Shown in pieces: positions 26,043 through 35,043 of a DNA stretch of 58,054 nucleotides. Below the pieces are notes generated by a model. The model saw only the letters and a program-made list of their open reading frames with translations. It was not told the DNA's origin and searched no databases. The position numbers were made by a program, and so were the translations under genes. This DNA is from Pseudomonas sp. GM78 (GTDB lineage Bacteria > Pseudomonadota > Gammaproteobacteria > Pseudomonadales > Pseudomonadaceae), in contig NZ_AKJF01000084.1 in NCBI RefSeq assembly GCF_000282475.1, positions 1-58,054 on the forward strand, written 5' to 3'. How positions within the stretch are numbered: the first letter of the stretch is position 1; each line of letters begins with the position of its first letter.

Positions 26043-28001
26043 TCAAAACGCGAAACAGGAGCAGCCAAACGCCCCCCAGAACCCGCGGAAGTCGCTGACC
26101 GGCGCATTCGACAAACGCGCCCGTTCGTGACTGTGCGCATGCACCACGCAAGCCCCGACACATTGATGAACCTGAGCCGTCAGCGGTGCCGATGGCTTCC
26201 AGTGGCCGGGCACCTTGGCCACGGGCGACCACTCCGGCACCACCGGGATGGGCGGGGGGCCGAGTTTTTCGAACTCGTTGCTGGCGTAGACAACCTTGCC
26301 ATCGACAAGGGTCAGCACCGATTCGATACCCTTGATGCCCTCGACCTCCATATGGAAATAGTCGGCCGACAGTGCGATCAGGTCCGCCAGTTGCCCGACC
26401 TTGATCTGGCCCTTCTTGCCTTGCTCGGACGAGAACCAGGCGCTGCCATGGGTAAACAGCTCCAGCGCGGTGTCGCGGCTCAAGCCTTGCGGATACAACG
26501 CCAGGCCGCCGACAGTCCGGCCACTGACCAGCCAGTACAGCGACGTCCATGGATTGTAGCTCGACACCCGCGTCGCATCCGTGCCGGCGCCTACCGGTAC
26601 GCCCTCGGCCAGCATGCGTGCAATGGGCGGTGTGTGTTCGGCCGCCTTGGCGCCATAGCGGTCGACGAAGTACTCGCCCTGGAAGGCCATGCGGTCCTGG
26701 ATGGCGATGCCGCCGCCCAGCGCTTTGACCCGCTCTATGTTCTGTGGAGTGATGGTTTCGGCATGGTCGAAGAACCACGGCAAGCCGTCGAACGGAATGT
26801 CGCGATTGACCTTCTCGAACACATCGAGCATGCGGCTGATGGATTCGTTGTAGGTGGCATGCAGGCGAAATGGCCAGCGTTGCTCCACCAGGTGGCGTAC
26901 CACCGGTTCCAGGTCTTGCTCCAGGGTGGATGGCAGGTCCGGGCGCGGCTCAAGGAAGTCTTCGAAGTCTGCTGCCGAGAACACCAGCATTTCCCCGGCA
27001 CCGTTGTGCCGCAGGAAATCGTCGCCCTGGCCGTAGCGTGAGGTACTGGTCCAATGCTTGAAATCGGTCAGTTCTTCCTTGGGTTTCTGGGTGAACAGGT
27101 TGTAGGCGATGCGCACGGTCAGTTGCTGATCCTTCGCCAGTTGCTGGATGACCTGGTAGTCGTCCGGGTAATTCTGATAGCCACCGCCCGCGTCGATCGC
27201 GCTGGTGACACCCAGGCGATTGAGTTCGCGCATGAATTGCCGGGTGGAGTTGACCTGATGCTCCAGCGGCAGTTTCGGCCCCTTGGCCAGGGTTGAATAC
27301 AGGATCATGGCGTTGGGCCGGGCGATCAACATGCCGGTGGGATCGCCATTGGCATCGCGCTGGATTTCGCCGCCCGGCGGGTTCGGCGTGTCGCGGGTAT
27401 AACCCACCACTTTCAACGCGGCGCGATTGAGCAGCGCACGGTCGTACAGGTGCAGGACGAACACCGGCGTGTCGGGCGCGGCCTTGTTCAGTTCGTCGAG
27501 GGTGGGCAGGCGTTTTTCGGCGAACTGGAATTCGTTCCAGCCACCGACAACCCGTACCCACTGCGGCGTGGGCGTGCGGTCGGCCTGGTCCTTGAGCATG
27601 CGCAGCGCATCGACCAGCGACGGTACGCCTTCCCAGCGCAGTTCGAGGTTGTAATTGAGGCCGCCACGGATCAGGTGCAAGTGTGAGTCATTGAGGCCGG
27701 GAATCACCGTGCGCCCGTGCAGGTCGATGACTCGCGTGCCGGGGCCTTGCAGGGCCATGGCCTGGGCGTCGCTGCCGACCACCACGAAGCGCCCGTCCTT
27801 GATCGCGACGGCACTGGCCTGGGGTTTCTTGCGATCGACGGTGTGCAGGCGTCCGTTGTAGAGAATGAGATCGGCGGGGTTGTCTGGCATGGTTTTACTC
27901 CCTGCGAACAGCGGGCTGATCCAGGCACCGACGGCACCTGCGGACAGGCCTTGGAGTACATGGCGGCGGTTGACGCCGTTGTGGTCCTCAGGTGGGCTCA
28001 T
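26043..28001 (-). CDS. Tat-exported amidohydrolase (YtcJ-like family)
   Basis: About 652 residues from ATG 28001, with GGAG 8 bases upstream. A Tat signal is visible (NRRHVLQGLSAGAVGAW, twin arginine at residues 12-13), so the enzyme should be exported folded. The catalytic body is an amidohydrolase TIM barrel with DLHGRTVIPGLNDSHLHL (metal-binding HxH), HNGAGEML, FDHAETI and GTDATRVSSYNPW. YtcJ-like enzymes hydrolyse amides or formamides, but substrates vary widely. The C-terminus is unusual: Cys/His-rich, with CVGAC, HAHSH and a final GCSCFAF, suggesting an extra metal site. The gene stands alone between a REP pair and an SCP2 gene. Confidence 0.83.
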   Translation of the reverse strand: MSPPEDHNGVNRRHVLQGLSAGAVGAWISPLFAGSKTMPDNPADLILYNGRLHTVDRKKPQASAVAIKDGRFVVVGSDAQAMALQGPGTRVIDLHGRTVIPGLNDSHLHLIRGGLNYNLELRWEGVPSLVDALRMLKDQADRTPTPQWVRVVGGWNEFQFAEKRLPTLDELNKAAPDTPVFVLHLYDRALLNRAALKVVGYTRDTPNPPGGEIQRDANGDPTGMLIARPNAMILYSTLAKGPKLPLEHQVNSTRQFMRELNRLGVTSAIDAGGGYQNYPDDYQVIQQLAKDQQLTVRIAYNLFTQKPKEELTDFKHWTSTSRYGQGDDFLRHNGAGEMLVFSAADFEDFLEPRPDLPSTLEQDLEPVVRHLVEQRWPFRLHATYNESISRMLDVFEKVNRDIPFDGLPWFFDHAETITPQNIERVKALGGGIAIQDRMAFQGEYFVDRYGAKAAEHTPPIARMLAEGVPVGAGTDATRVSSYNPWTSLYWLVSGRTVGGLALYPQGLSRDTALELFTHGSAWFSSEQGKKGQIKVGQLADLIALSADYFHMEVEGIKGIESVLTLVDGKVVYASNEFEKLGPPPIPVVPEWSPVAKVPGHWKPSAPLTAQVHQCVGACVVHAHSHERARLSNAPVSDFRGFWGAFGCSCFAF

Positions 28002-28115
28002 GTCAGTGCTCCGCGCAACGTGAGTTGAGGGCAAACAGCTGAAAGCAGCCGCATGCGGCCAGATGGAATATAGACGGCAAATCCGCAGGCAGCCGTTTTC
28101 AGGCGTGTAAAACGA

Positions 28116-28143
28116 CGAATCCCGCCATAAGGGGCGGGATTCG
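28116..28143 (-). terminator. Probable terminator of the SCP2 gene
   Basis: An 11-bp perfect stem (cgaatcccgcc / ggcgggattcg) with a 6-base loop. On the minus strand it is followed by TCGTTTTAC, 42 bases beyond the SCP2 stop and before the amidohydrolase start. Confidence 0.65.
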
Positions 28144-28184
28144 TTTGCAGCCAGGGTCGCTTGCGCAAGCCGCAAGCGACGCGC

Positions 28185-28499
28185 TTAGGCCGGGAACAGC
28201 TCGGACAGTTTCATCGCCAGCATCATGTCGCCTTCAGCGCGCAGCTTGCCGCCCATGAACGCTTGCATGCCGTCGGTTTCGCCGCTGACGATGCCTTGCA
28301 GGGTTTCGCCGTCCATCACCAGGGTCACCTGGGCGTCCGGGTTTTCGCCTTCCAGCAATTCGCAGGTGCTGTCCTTGACGACCAGCGAGAAGTTCTTGGT
28401 GTCGTCGATGCGGAAACCGAAGACCAGGTCCAGACCGGCAGCAGCGGCTGGGTTGAACTTGGCTTTCATTGCTTGTACGGCATCAGCTACGGAGGTCAT
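28185..28499 (-). CDS. SCP2 sterol-carrier-domain protein
   Basis: 104 residues, ATG 28499 with AAGGAT upstream. The whole protein is one SCP2 domain: VADAVQAMKAKFNP, LVFGFRIDDTKNFSLVV, PDAQVTLVMDGETLQGIVSGE and AFMGGKLRAEGDMMLAMKL are family blocks. SCP2 domains bind fatty acids, acyl-CoA or other lipids in a hydrophobic tunnel. No signal peptide is seen, so it is cytoplasmic. Its neighbours include a lipid-type hydroxylase 3 kb away, but the gene has its own terminator, so a shared pathway is uncertain. Confidence 0.9.
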   Translation of the reverse strand: MTSVADAVQAMKAKFNPAAAAGLDLVFGFRIDDTKNFSLVVKDSTCELLEGENPDAQVTLVMDGETLQGIVSGETDGMQAFMGGKLRAEGDMMLAMKLSELFPA

Positions 28500-28578
28500 G
28501 GTTTGATCCTTTTTTTGGTAATTAGAGCAAGGGTAATAAGAGCTGGGTGGTTACAGCCAAGGTCACAATAGTCCGGAC

Positions 28579-29289
28579 TCAGCGAAACGTGATGAGTTCC
28601 GGGGCCTTCAACAGTTGCAGGTGCGCATGGCTGTTGAAGGAAGCCAGGGCCACCTCGCGACCACGAAACTTCAGGTGGTTGAGCGAGGTGTTGACGATTT
28701 GCCAGTTCAATTCAAAAGCCTGTCTTGCCGGCATTTGTGTAATGAGGTGGAGCAGGGCGGTGATGGTGCCGCCGGAGGTGAACACGGCGATTTTCTGGGT
28801 GTTGTCGGCTTGTTCGAGGATGCGCTGCAAGCCGGCCTGCACGCGTTCGACAAAGCCCAGCCAGCTTTCCAGGCCCGGCGTGTCGTAGGTGCCGGCGAGC
28901 CAGCGTTCGATGATCAGGGCAAAGATGCGCTGGAACTCGCCGCGGTTCTGCGCGGCGTTGCGCAGGATGTTCAGCGCTTCGGGCTCGTCCGCCAGCATGG
29001 CAGGCAACAGCGCGCGGATCACCGCGTCGGCGTCGAATTCATTGAACGCGCTATCGGTCTCGAGGATCGGCACCGGCAGGCCAACGGCAGCGTATTGTTC
29101 GAGCGCGCTATTGGCCGTATGTTGCTGGCGGCGCAGGTCGCCCGACAGGCAGCGGTCGAAGCTGATACCGAGTTCGGCCAGGTGCCGGCCGAGGATTTCT
29201 GCCTGGCGGATACCGGTGGGCGACAGGACGTCATAGTCGTCTGCACCAAAGGAGGCCTGGCCATGTCGAATCAAGTAGATACTGCCCAC
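28579..29289 (-). CDS. Histidine phosphatase (phosphoglycerate-mutase-like) family protein lacking the second histidine
   Basis: About 236 residues from GTG 29289, chosen because the family normally starts right before the catalytic strand (GSIYLIRHGQASFG); a TTG further upstream (29352) is the alternative. The nucleophile His9 sits in LIRHGQ and the partner arginine in LSGDLRRQQHTA. The usual late motif SHGG is replaced by FTSGGTITALL, so the second catalytic-pocket histidine is a serine. Activity may be changed or lost; the motif may also mark a distinct subfamily. The substrate is unknown. The gene lies divergent from sohB. Confidence 0.8.
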   Translation of the reverse strand: MGSIYLIRHGQASFGADDYDVLSPTGIRQAEILGRHLAELGISFDRCLSGDLRRQQHTANSALEQYAAVGLPVPILETDSAFNEFDADAVIRALLPAMLADEPEALNILRNAAQNRGEFQRIFALIIERWLAGTYDTPGLESWLGFVERVQAGLQRILEQADNTQKIAVFTSGGTITALLHLITQMPARQAFELNWQIVNTSLNHLKFRGREVALASFNSHAHLQLLKAPELITFR

Positions 29290-29490
29290 GTCCGCGTCAT
29301 CCCGGTACGTTGAAGGTTTGGCGAGGTTATGGGGATGACGGTGAGCTGTCAATGAAAAAACATACGCTTGTTTGAAATGCCTGTTACAGGCCTGTTTCCA
29401 GAGGTTTCACGGCTGGTAGCAGGGGCGGCGCATGGGTATGCTGGTGGTATCCCGCGCGCTTGCATGCCGCGCAACGTTTAAGGAGTCCCT

Positions 29491-30513
29491 GTGGAGTTTT
29501 TGTCCGAGTACGCCGTTTTCCTGGCCAAGACCGTGACCCTGGTGATCGCCATACTGGTGGTCCTGGCCAGCTTTGCGGCCTTGCGCAGCAAAGGTCGACG
29601 CAAATCCGCCGGCCAGCTGCAGGTCAGCAAGCTCAATGATTTCTACAAAGGGTTGCGCGAACGCCTGGAGCAAACCTTGCTCGACAAGGACCAGCTCAAG
29701 GCCTTGCGCAAGACCCAGGCCAAGACCGAGAAAAAACAGAAGAAACAGCCCGACGCCAAACCCCGGGTGTTCGTGCTGGATTTCAACGGCGACATCAAGG
29801 CTTCGGCCACTGAAAGCCTGCGCCACGAAATCACCGCGCTGCTGACCCTGGCAACACCAAAGGACGAAGTGGTGCTGCGCCTGGAAAGCGGTGGCGGCAT
29901 GGTGCACAGCTACGGCCTGGCGTCTTCGCAACTGGCGCGTATCCGTGAGGCCGGCGTGCCATTGACCGTGTGCATCGACAAGGTCGCCGCCAGTGGTGGC
30001 TACATGATGGCGTGCATCGGCGAGAAGATCATCAGCGCGCCGTTCGCCATCCTTGGCTCAATCGGTGTGGTGGCACAGTTGCCCAACGTCAATCGCCTGT
30101 TGAAAAAACACGACATCGATTTCGAAGTCCTGACCGCCGGTGAATACAAACGAACCTTGACTGTGTTTGGCGAAAATACCGAGAAGGGCCGGGAAAAGTT
30201 CCAGGAAGACCTGGACATCACCCATCAGCTGTTCAAGAACTTTGTATCGCGTTATCGCCCGCAACTGGCCATTGACGAAGTGGCTACGGGTGAAATCTGG
30301 CTCGGCATCGCGGCATTGGACAAGCAACTGGTGGACGAGCTCAAGACCAGTGATGAGTACCTCGCCGAACGGGCGAAAAAATCGGAGCTTTACCATTTGC
30401 ACTACGCCGAACGCAAAAGCCTGCCGGAACGCATCGGCATGGCGGCCAGCGGTTCGGTTGATCGCCTGCTGCTGAGTTGGTGGAGCCGGTTGACCCAGCA
30501 ACGCTTCTGGTAA
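29491..30513 (+). CDS. sohB: SohB, inner-membrane S49-family serine protease
   Basis: 340 residues from GTG 29491, with AGGAG 5 bases upstream. An N-terminal membrane segment (VTLVIAILVVLASFAAL, residues 15-31) is followed by a lysine-rich linker and a signal-peptide-peptidase-A fold: RVFVLDFNGDI, LRLESGGGMVHSYGLA, the nucleophile Ser168 in KVAASGGYMMAC, and the general base Lys220 in TAGEYKRTLT. S49 proteases cleave remnant signal peptides and membrane protein fragments. Length and motifs match SohB, not the longer SppA. A strong terminator follows, so it appears monocistronic. Confidence 0.94.
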   Translation: MEFLSEYAVFLAKTVTLVIAILVVLASFAALRSKGRRKSAGQLQVSKLNDFYKGLRERLEQTLLDKDQLKALRKTQAKTEKKQKKQPDAKPRVFVLDFNGDIKASATESLRHEITALLTLATPKDEVVLRLESGGGMVHSYGLASSQLARIREAGVPLTVCIDKVAASGGYMMACIGEKIISAPFAILGSIGVVAQLPNVNRLLKKHDIDFEVLTAGEYKRTLTVFGENTEKGREKFQEDLDITHQLFKNFVSRYRPQLAIDEVATGEIWLGIAALDKQLVDELKTSDEYLAERAKKSELYHLHYAERKSLPERIGMAASGSVDRLLLSWWSRLTQQRFW

Positions 30514-30532
30514 CTTTCAGCGCTTCAAACAA

Positions 30533-30562
30533 ATGAAACCGTGGTAACCGCCACGGTTTCAT
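30533..30562 (+). terminator. Rho-independent terminator of sohB
   Basis: A 12-bp stem (atgaaaccgtgg / ccacggtttcat) with a 6-base loop, followed by a run of eight T, 20 bases after the sohB stop codon. Confidence 0.92.
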
Positions 30563-30680
30563 TTTTTTTGCCCTTCAGAACGCTCCGCTTTCCGTGGTCA
30601 AACAGCGAAATTTCCTATCGTCACTGTCAATCGCTCCTGCTTTTTCCGGGGAGTGGGTCGAGTAGAGTGGTGGTTCGGAA

Positions 30681-33600
30681 ATGACTGCAACGGAATGCAC
30701 CATGAAAGAACTACCTCACGATGTTGCCGGCCCTTGCCCGGTGCCGTCTCTGCACATGCGCGATGAATTGAAAAGCGTCGTGGACATCGCACTGCCACAA
30801 TCCCCCGGCCAGTTTGGCGAGCACTCGATCAAGCAAAAGTGGGGGACGAACATCGATCCGCAGACTGCCTTGCTGGTGACGCTCGATTACCACTACCAGG
30901 GCCATCCCGCACAGGACGGTATCGAGCAGGGGCAAGTGGCGCGTTCGCAATCGCTGCTGCAAGCGCTGCTTGCCAATTACCAGACCGTTGAAGATGGACG
31001 TTTTGCTGAAACGGCCTTGGGTCTGTACACGCAACCGGACATCGGGCCATGCGTGCGGATTGTCGAGAACGTCGATGAATTCGCCAATCATGGCAGCGGC
31101 AATCATCAGGCGTATGAAGGAATTTATCGGCAAACGGTTCCACAAACCTATGGTCCGCTGACCCAGATCGATGTGAGACCGGCGGATTTCAAACGATGGG
31201 TGTGGGAGCTGGACCTGCAGGAGCTTTACAAAACCTATCTAGATCACGCCTGGCCGTCGGACGAAGTGATTGCTGCTGCCAGTCCTTACCCTTTGAGAAC
31301 GTCGACCAAAGCCGCATTCGTCATGACGGCCTGGTTGCAGCGTCATGAACGGCGCTTGAGCGAAAAGGGCCTTGCCCTGGCGATACAGGCAGCCGGCTTG
31401 CCAACGGATCAGCCTTGGGAAACCCTGACGCTTGAACAGCTGAAAGCCCCCACCCGAATGCCGCCGAAGGTCACGGCCAGCCGTCTGAAGCTTTATCGCT
31501 ATACCGCGACCGATATCTGGATGTTTCGCGGTGCGGCCAGTGACCGGGTGCTGGTGTACATCCCGGGCAATTCTTCGCCGCTGCATGAGTTCACCAACGT
31601 CTCGCAGCTGCACCAATGGGTGGTGAAACAGGGCGCCGCCGAGGACACGAAGCAGGCCCTGGCGTCGCACTTTTCCGAAGATGACCGTCAGGACGGTACT
31701 TTCCATGCGGGTGTGCTGACCGCGCTGGACGGCATGGCGATTTACCCGAAAAAGCATTGGCTGACCAACAATGCCGGTTTCTTCAACAATGACGGTTATT
31801 GGGACCCCGCCGACTACATCGGTTTCGACGATCAGGAACCGGCGATCGATCCGTTCGCACAGCTTGTGCTGACGATGAAGCAGGCTGCACGGGACAGTGT
31901 CATAACCATCCGTGACGACGCACAGGTCAATCGCGACAATCTGAGCGCCGTGGTCGAGCCGCTCGTACAGTGGGTCAACCGGTTCGGGCCTCTGGCCTTG
32001 TTTGTACCGGGAGGGGAAGGTTTGTTGGCGCTGGCTGGACTGATCGATGCCGGCTACGGGTTGGACGAGGCCGTAAACGGTGAAACGTCCAGTCAGCGAA
32101 AGGAGGGCGTAACTCGCTTGGTGTTTGGATTGCTCAACGCGCTGCCGCTGGCGGGCGCCGGGGCGCAGGACAGTGTTGGGCGGGTTGAAACCGGCGCACT
32201 GATACCTCGTGAGCCCGTCCCTGTGGTACCGCCTGTGGAAGACGGGGTGAAAGCAGCAGCCGGGATGTCACGACTGCAGCTGATGCGCGGTATCGGTCCC
32301 TCGGTGGCCTCGTTCAGCGATGAGGTATTGGTGCAGATCGGAAAAGTCAGCACGGTCGATGACGACATGCTGCGCCTGATGCACACTGGGCGACCGCCAA
32401 CGCCGCTACTGGCCGATACGATCAGCCGCTTTAAGCTCGATCAGGCGCTTGGGCAGGACGGACAAGCCGAATTGTTCAACAGTCGTTACGCAGCATTGCA
32501 AGAATCCGCTCATGAATGGGTCCGGCTGTTGCAACGCCAATATCCGGGACTTCCAAAAAGTGCCATCGAGCAAATGCTCGACCGCTACGGCGTGGACATC
32601 CAGGGCCCCGTGGAAGCTGCCCGTGTCCGGCAAGTATTCAAGCATCTGGACCAAAAGGCCCGGCAGTACCAACAGCATGTGCGGCTCAATCGTGCCTATG
32701 AAGGCTTGTACCTGCGCTCGCAGGTCAGTGCGCAAGCGGACACGCTGGCCCTGCATTCGCTGAAAAACCTGCCAGGATGGCCCAAGAACATTCGGATTGA
32801 AGTGCGCGAGAACTCCCTCATCGGCCCGATTGTGGATCGCAGTGGTGCGCTTGACGCTCCCAACGTTCGACGACTGATCAAGGTGGCCGGCCATTACCAG
32901 GGAAGCACCGGACAAGTGGATTTTTATGCGGCGCTGCTCGATGTCCTTTCCGGGGGCGAGCGCGAGGCGTTGCAACTTTCCCCGGTTGATCCGGCCTTGG
33001 TATTACGGCACAAAATCAGCGAGCGGGCATTGCCCCGAGCGGAGTTGTTACTCGGACTGCACAGGATGGATTCTGGTCTGCCATTCGAGGCGCAAGGACT
33101 ACGTGGCGGCGGCTTCCCCGGTACGCCGCAGGCAGCAGCGCTGACGCATGAAATGATGAGGTTACAGGTTAGGGAGATCTACCCGGATTTCTCGGATGCT
33201 GAGGCCGATGGACTGCTCCAGCGTGCAGGTGGTGATGCACAGGCGCACATCGATCTGCTGAAACAGCAGTTACAGCAGCTCAACACTGACTTGAGAGGCT
33301 GGATCGATCAGGTGGTGCAAGACATTGAGGACATGGACTTTCCCTTCCTCATCGACACTGATGACGAGGCGCAGGGGATGACCGGTGAGCAGATCGAAGC
33401 ACATAACGCCGAGCTGGTTGAAAACACCATGGACTACGAGCGGGAAACCAGGATCGAGTTGGCCGCTGAACTGACCGCGATTTGGCAAGGGCGTGCATTG
33501 CCAGACCAGCTCGTCTATTCAGGTGAACAGTTTGTGGGAATAAAGCTCCACATGGGCTTCGAGAACTATCACCGATTACCGGTTATGAACGTCCGGTTCA

Positions 33601-34484
33601 ACGATGTCGTCGAGCTGTCGATGCCACACTTGCATGTGGCCGAGCGTGAATCCCTGAATGGGTTCCTGGAGTGTTTTCCGAATCTGCAGACCTTGGATCT
33701 CGAACATGCCGATCTGATCGAATTCGACGCCGAGGGGAATGGGCAGACTGTTCTGCCGACGACCCTGTTCAGCCTGGTTCATCTCAGGTCGCTCAATCTG
33801 AAGGCCACCGGCCTGGTTTTCACCGAAGGGACGGCGTCGCAGCTGAGCGGCTTGGCTAGGCTTCAAATGCTGGACCTGAGTGACAACCCATTGGGCATAC
33901 CTCCCGTTCTGCTCGGGATGAATGACTTGCGGTGGCTGAACTTGAACAACACCCGGATTGCACGTTGCCCGATCGGCGTCAGGGATGAGCCCTATATGGT
34001 CTCACTGGATTTGCGTGATAACCGCATTGTCCGGGTTCCACCCGCGGTGATCAATCAGGCTGTCTCGGTGGATCGCGTGTTGCTGGAGGGCAATCCTCTG
34101 ACGGACGAAGACACGCTTCGGCGACTGATCAGCCATCGTGAGCAAACGGGGATCAATTTATGGCTGAGCGAGCCCGACGTTGATTATGGACAGCCGAGGG
34201 TGTGGCTACGAGGCTGCGAAGAACCGCTGAAACAATCCCGGCAAGCGCTTTGGCAGCGGCTGGCAGAAAAACCCTCTGGTACGCGGTTTTTGAGCGCGAT
34301 AAACAGATTGAGCCTGACCCCTGATTTTCATGTCGGTTACCTGTCGCTTCAGGAGCGAGTCTGGGGACTTGTGGAAGCGGCAGATGCTTCAGACGCAATA
34401 TGGAATCGATTGATCGCGGCGGGTGTACGGCTCGAAAATCCATGGGCGGCTTTCGAAACGCTGGAACAGCGCGCAGGCCTGTAA
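30681..34484 (+). CDS. Large LRR toxin-like protein (DUF6543-type) lacking a complete NEL domain
   Basis: 1267 residues from ATG 30681; ATG 30702 (GGAA upstream) is an alternative. It shares its layout with the giant protein 3 kb downstream: a conserved N-terminal body (RVLVYIPGNSSPLHEF near 290), a hydrophobic stretch (GPLALFVPGGEGLLALAGL, about 437-455), a helical block FSDEVLVQIGKVSTVDDDML near 546, and leucine-rich repeats at about 975-1145 (LQTLDLEHADL, LRSLNLKATGL, LQMLDLSDNPLGIPP). After the LRRs it enters the first helix of the NEL fold (FLSAINRLSLTPDFHVGYLSLQ), then stops about 50 residues before where the catalytic cysteine should be. So it is probably not an active E3 ligase. Secretion route is unknown. 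Confidence 0.72.
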   Translation: MTATECTMKELPHDVAGPCPVPSLHMRDELKSVVDIALPQSPGQFGEHSIKQKWGTNIDPQTALLVTLDYHYQGHPAQDGIEQGQVARSQSLLQALLANYQTVEDGRFAETALGLYTQPDIGPCVRIVENVDEFANHGSGNHQAYEGIYRQTVPQTYGPLTQIDVRPADFKRWVWELDLQELYKTYLDHAWPSDEVIAAASPYPLRTSTKAAFVMTAWLQRHERRLSEKGLALAIQAAGLPTDQPWETLTLEQLKAPTRMPPKVTASRLKLYRYTATDIWMFRGAASDRVLVYIPGNSSPLHEFTNVSQLHQWVVKQGAAEDTKQALASHFSEDDRQDGTFHAGVLTALDGMAIYPKKHWLTNNAGFFNNDGYWDPADYIGFDDQEPAIDPFAQLVLTMKQAARDSVITIRDDAQVNRDNLSAVVEPLVQWVNRFGPLALFVPGGEGLLALAGLIDAGYGLDEAVNGETSSQRKEGVTRLVFGLLNALPLAGAGAQDSVGRVETGALIPREPVPVVPPVEDGVKAAAGMSRLQLMRGIGPSVASFSDEVLVQIGKVSTVDDDMLRLMHTGRPPTPLLADTISRFKLDQALGQDGQAELFNSRYAALQESAHEWVRLLQRQYPGLPKSAIEQMLDRYGVDIQGPVEAARVRQVFKHLDQKARQYQQHVRLNRAYEGLYLRSQVSAQADTLALHSLKNLPGWPKNIRIEVRENSLIGPIVDRSGALDAPNVRRLIKVAGHYQGSTGQVDFYAALLDVLSGGEREALQLSPVDPALVLRHKISERALPRAELLLGLHRMDSGLPFEAQGLRGGGFPGTPQAAALTHEMMRLQVREIYPDFSDAEADGLLQRAGGDAQAHIDLLKQQLQQLNTDLRGWIDQVVQDIEDMDFPFLIDTDDEAQGMTGEQIEAHNAELVENTMDYERETRIELAAELTAIWQGRALPDQLVYSGEQFVGIKLHMGFENYHRLPVMNVRFNDVVELSMPHLHVAERESLNGFLECFPNLQTLDLEHADLIEFDAEGNGQTVLPTTLFSLVHLRSLNLKATGLVFTEGTASQLSGLARLQMLDLSDNPLGIPPVLLGMNDLRWLNLNNTRIARCPIGVRDEPYMVSLDLRDNRIVRVPPAVINQAVSVDRVLLEGNPLTDEDTLRRLISHREQTGINLWLSEPDVDYGQPRVWLRGCEEPLKQSRQALWQRLAEKPSGTRFLSAINRLSLTPDFHVGYLSLQERVWGLVEAADASDAIWNRLIAAGVRLENPWAAFETLEQRAGL

Positions 34485-34514
34485 ATGGATTGTCGCGTCA
34501 GAACGAGGAGGGAG

Positions 34515-34540
34515 CCTTGAACCCCGAACGGGGTTCAAGG
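34515..34540 (+). terminator. Hairpin after the LRR protein gene
   Basis: A perfect 11-bp stem (ccttgaacccc / ggggttcaagg) with a 4-base loop and a short TTT tail, 30 bases after the stop and just before the convergent DUF934 gene. The U-tract is weak, so efficiency is uncertain. Confidence 0.65.
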
Positions 34541-34548
34541 TTTACCGA

Positions 34549-35043
34549 TCAGCGACGACGGAACAGCGGTAGCGGTTCGTCGGTGGCAGCCTGATAGGTC
34601 ACCGAGAAGTCCTTGAGACCTTCCAGGGCTTCGTACGGGTCTTTGTCGGCGCGAATCGCGAACGCATCGAAACCGCAGCGGTGCAGGTAGAACAACTGGT
34701 CGCGCAGCACGTCGCCAATCGCCCGCAGTTCGCCTTTGAAACCGTAGCGGTCACGCAGCAGGCGGGCGTTGGAGTAGTTGCGGCCATCGGTGAAGGCCGG
34801 GAAGTTCAGGGCGATGACCTGGAAGCTGGCCACGTCTTCGCCGATCTCCTCGGCTTCTTCATCGGCGTCCAGCCAGATGCCCAGGCCACCGTCGCGGGCC
34901 AGGAGCATACGGCTGTGTTCACGCCACAACTGCAACGGGACGATGTAGTCGTCGCAATTGGTGATCTCGTCGATGCTGAAATCCTTGGGCAGCAGGTGCC
35001 AGGTTTCGTCGACGACTTCGTTGTTCTTAATTATTCGCTGCAT
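34549..35043 (-). CDS. DUF934 protein, sulfite-reduction partner of CysI
   Basis: 164 residues from ATG 35043, with AAGGAG 7 bases upstream; the gene overlaps the cysI end by 17 bases. The family signature is clear (GRNYSNARLLRDRYGFKGELRAIGDVLRDQLFYLHRCGFDAF). DUF934 proteins occur next to cysI/cysH in many proteobacteria that lack the classic CysJ flavoprotein, and are thought to support electron transfer or assembly in sulfite reduction. The exact role is not established. Tight overlap here argues for joint production with CysI. Confidence 0.88.
   Translation of the reverse strand: MQRIIKNNEVVDETWHLLPKDFSIDEITNCDDYIVPLQLWREHSRMLLARDGGLGIWLDADEEAEEIGEDVASFQVIALNFPAFTDGRNYSNARLLRDRYGFKGELRAIGDVLRDQLFYLHRCGFDAFAIRADKDPYEALEGLKDFSVTYQAATDEPLPLFRRR

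Noticed and set aside
34400-34594. Possible frameshift rescue of the NEL domain after the 30681 gene
   Set aside because: I checked the bases after the stop and the overlapping frame. They give no NEL-like sequence and soon reach a hairpin and the end of the DUF934 gene, so the truncation is not a simple frameshift.
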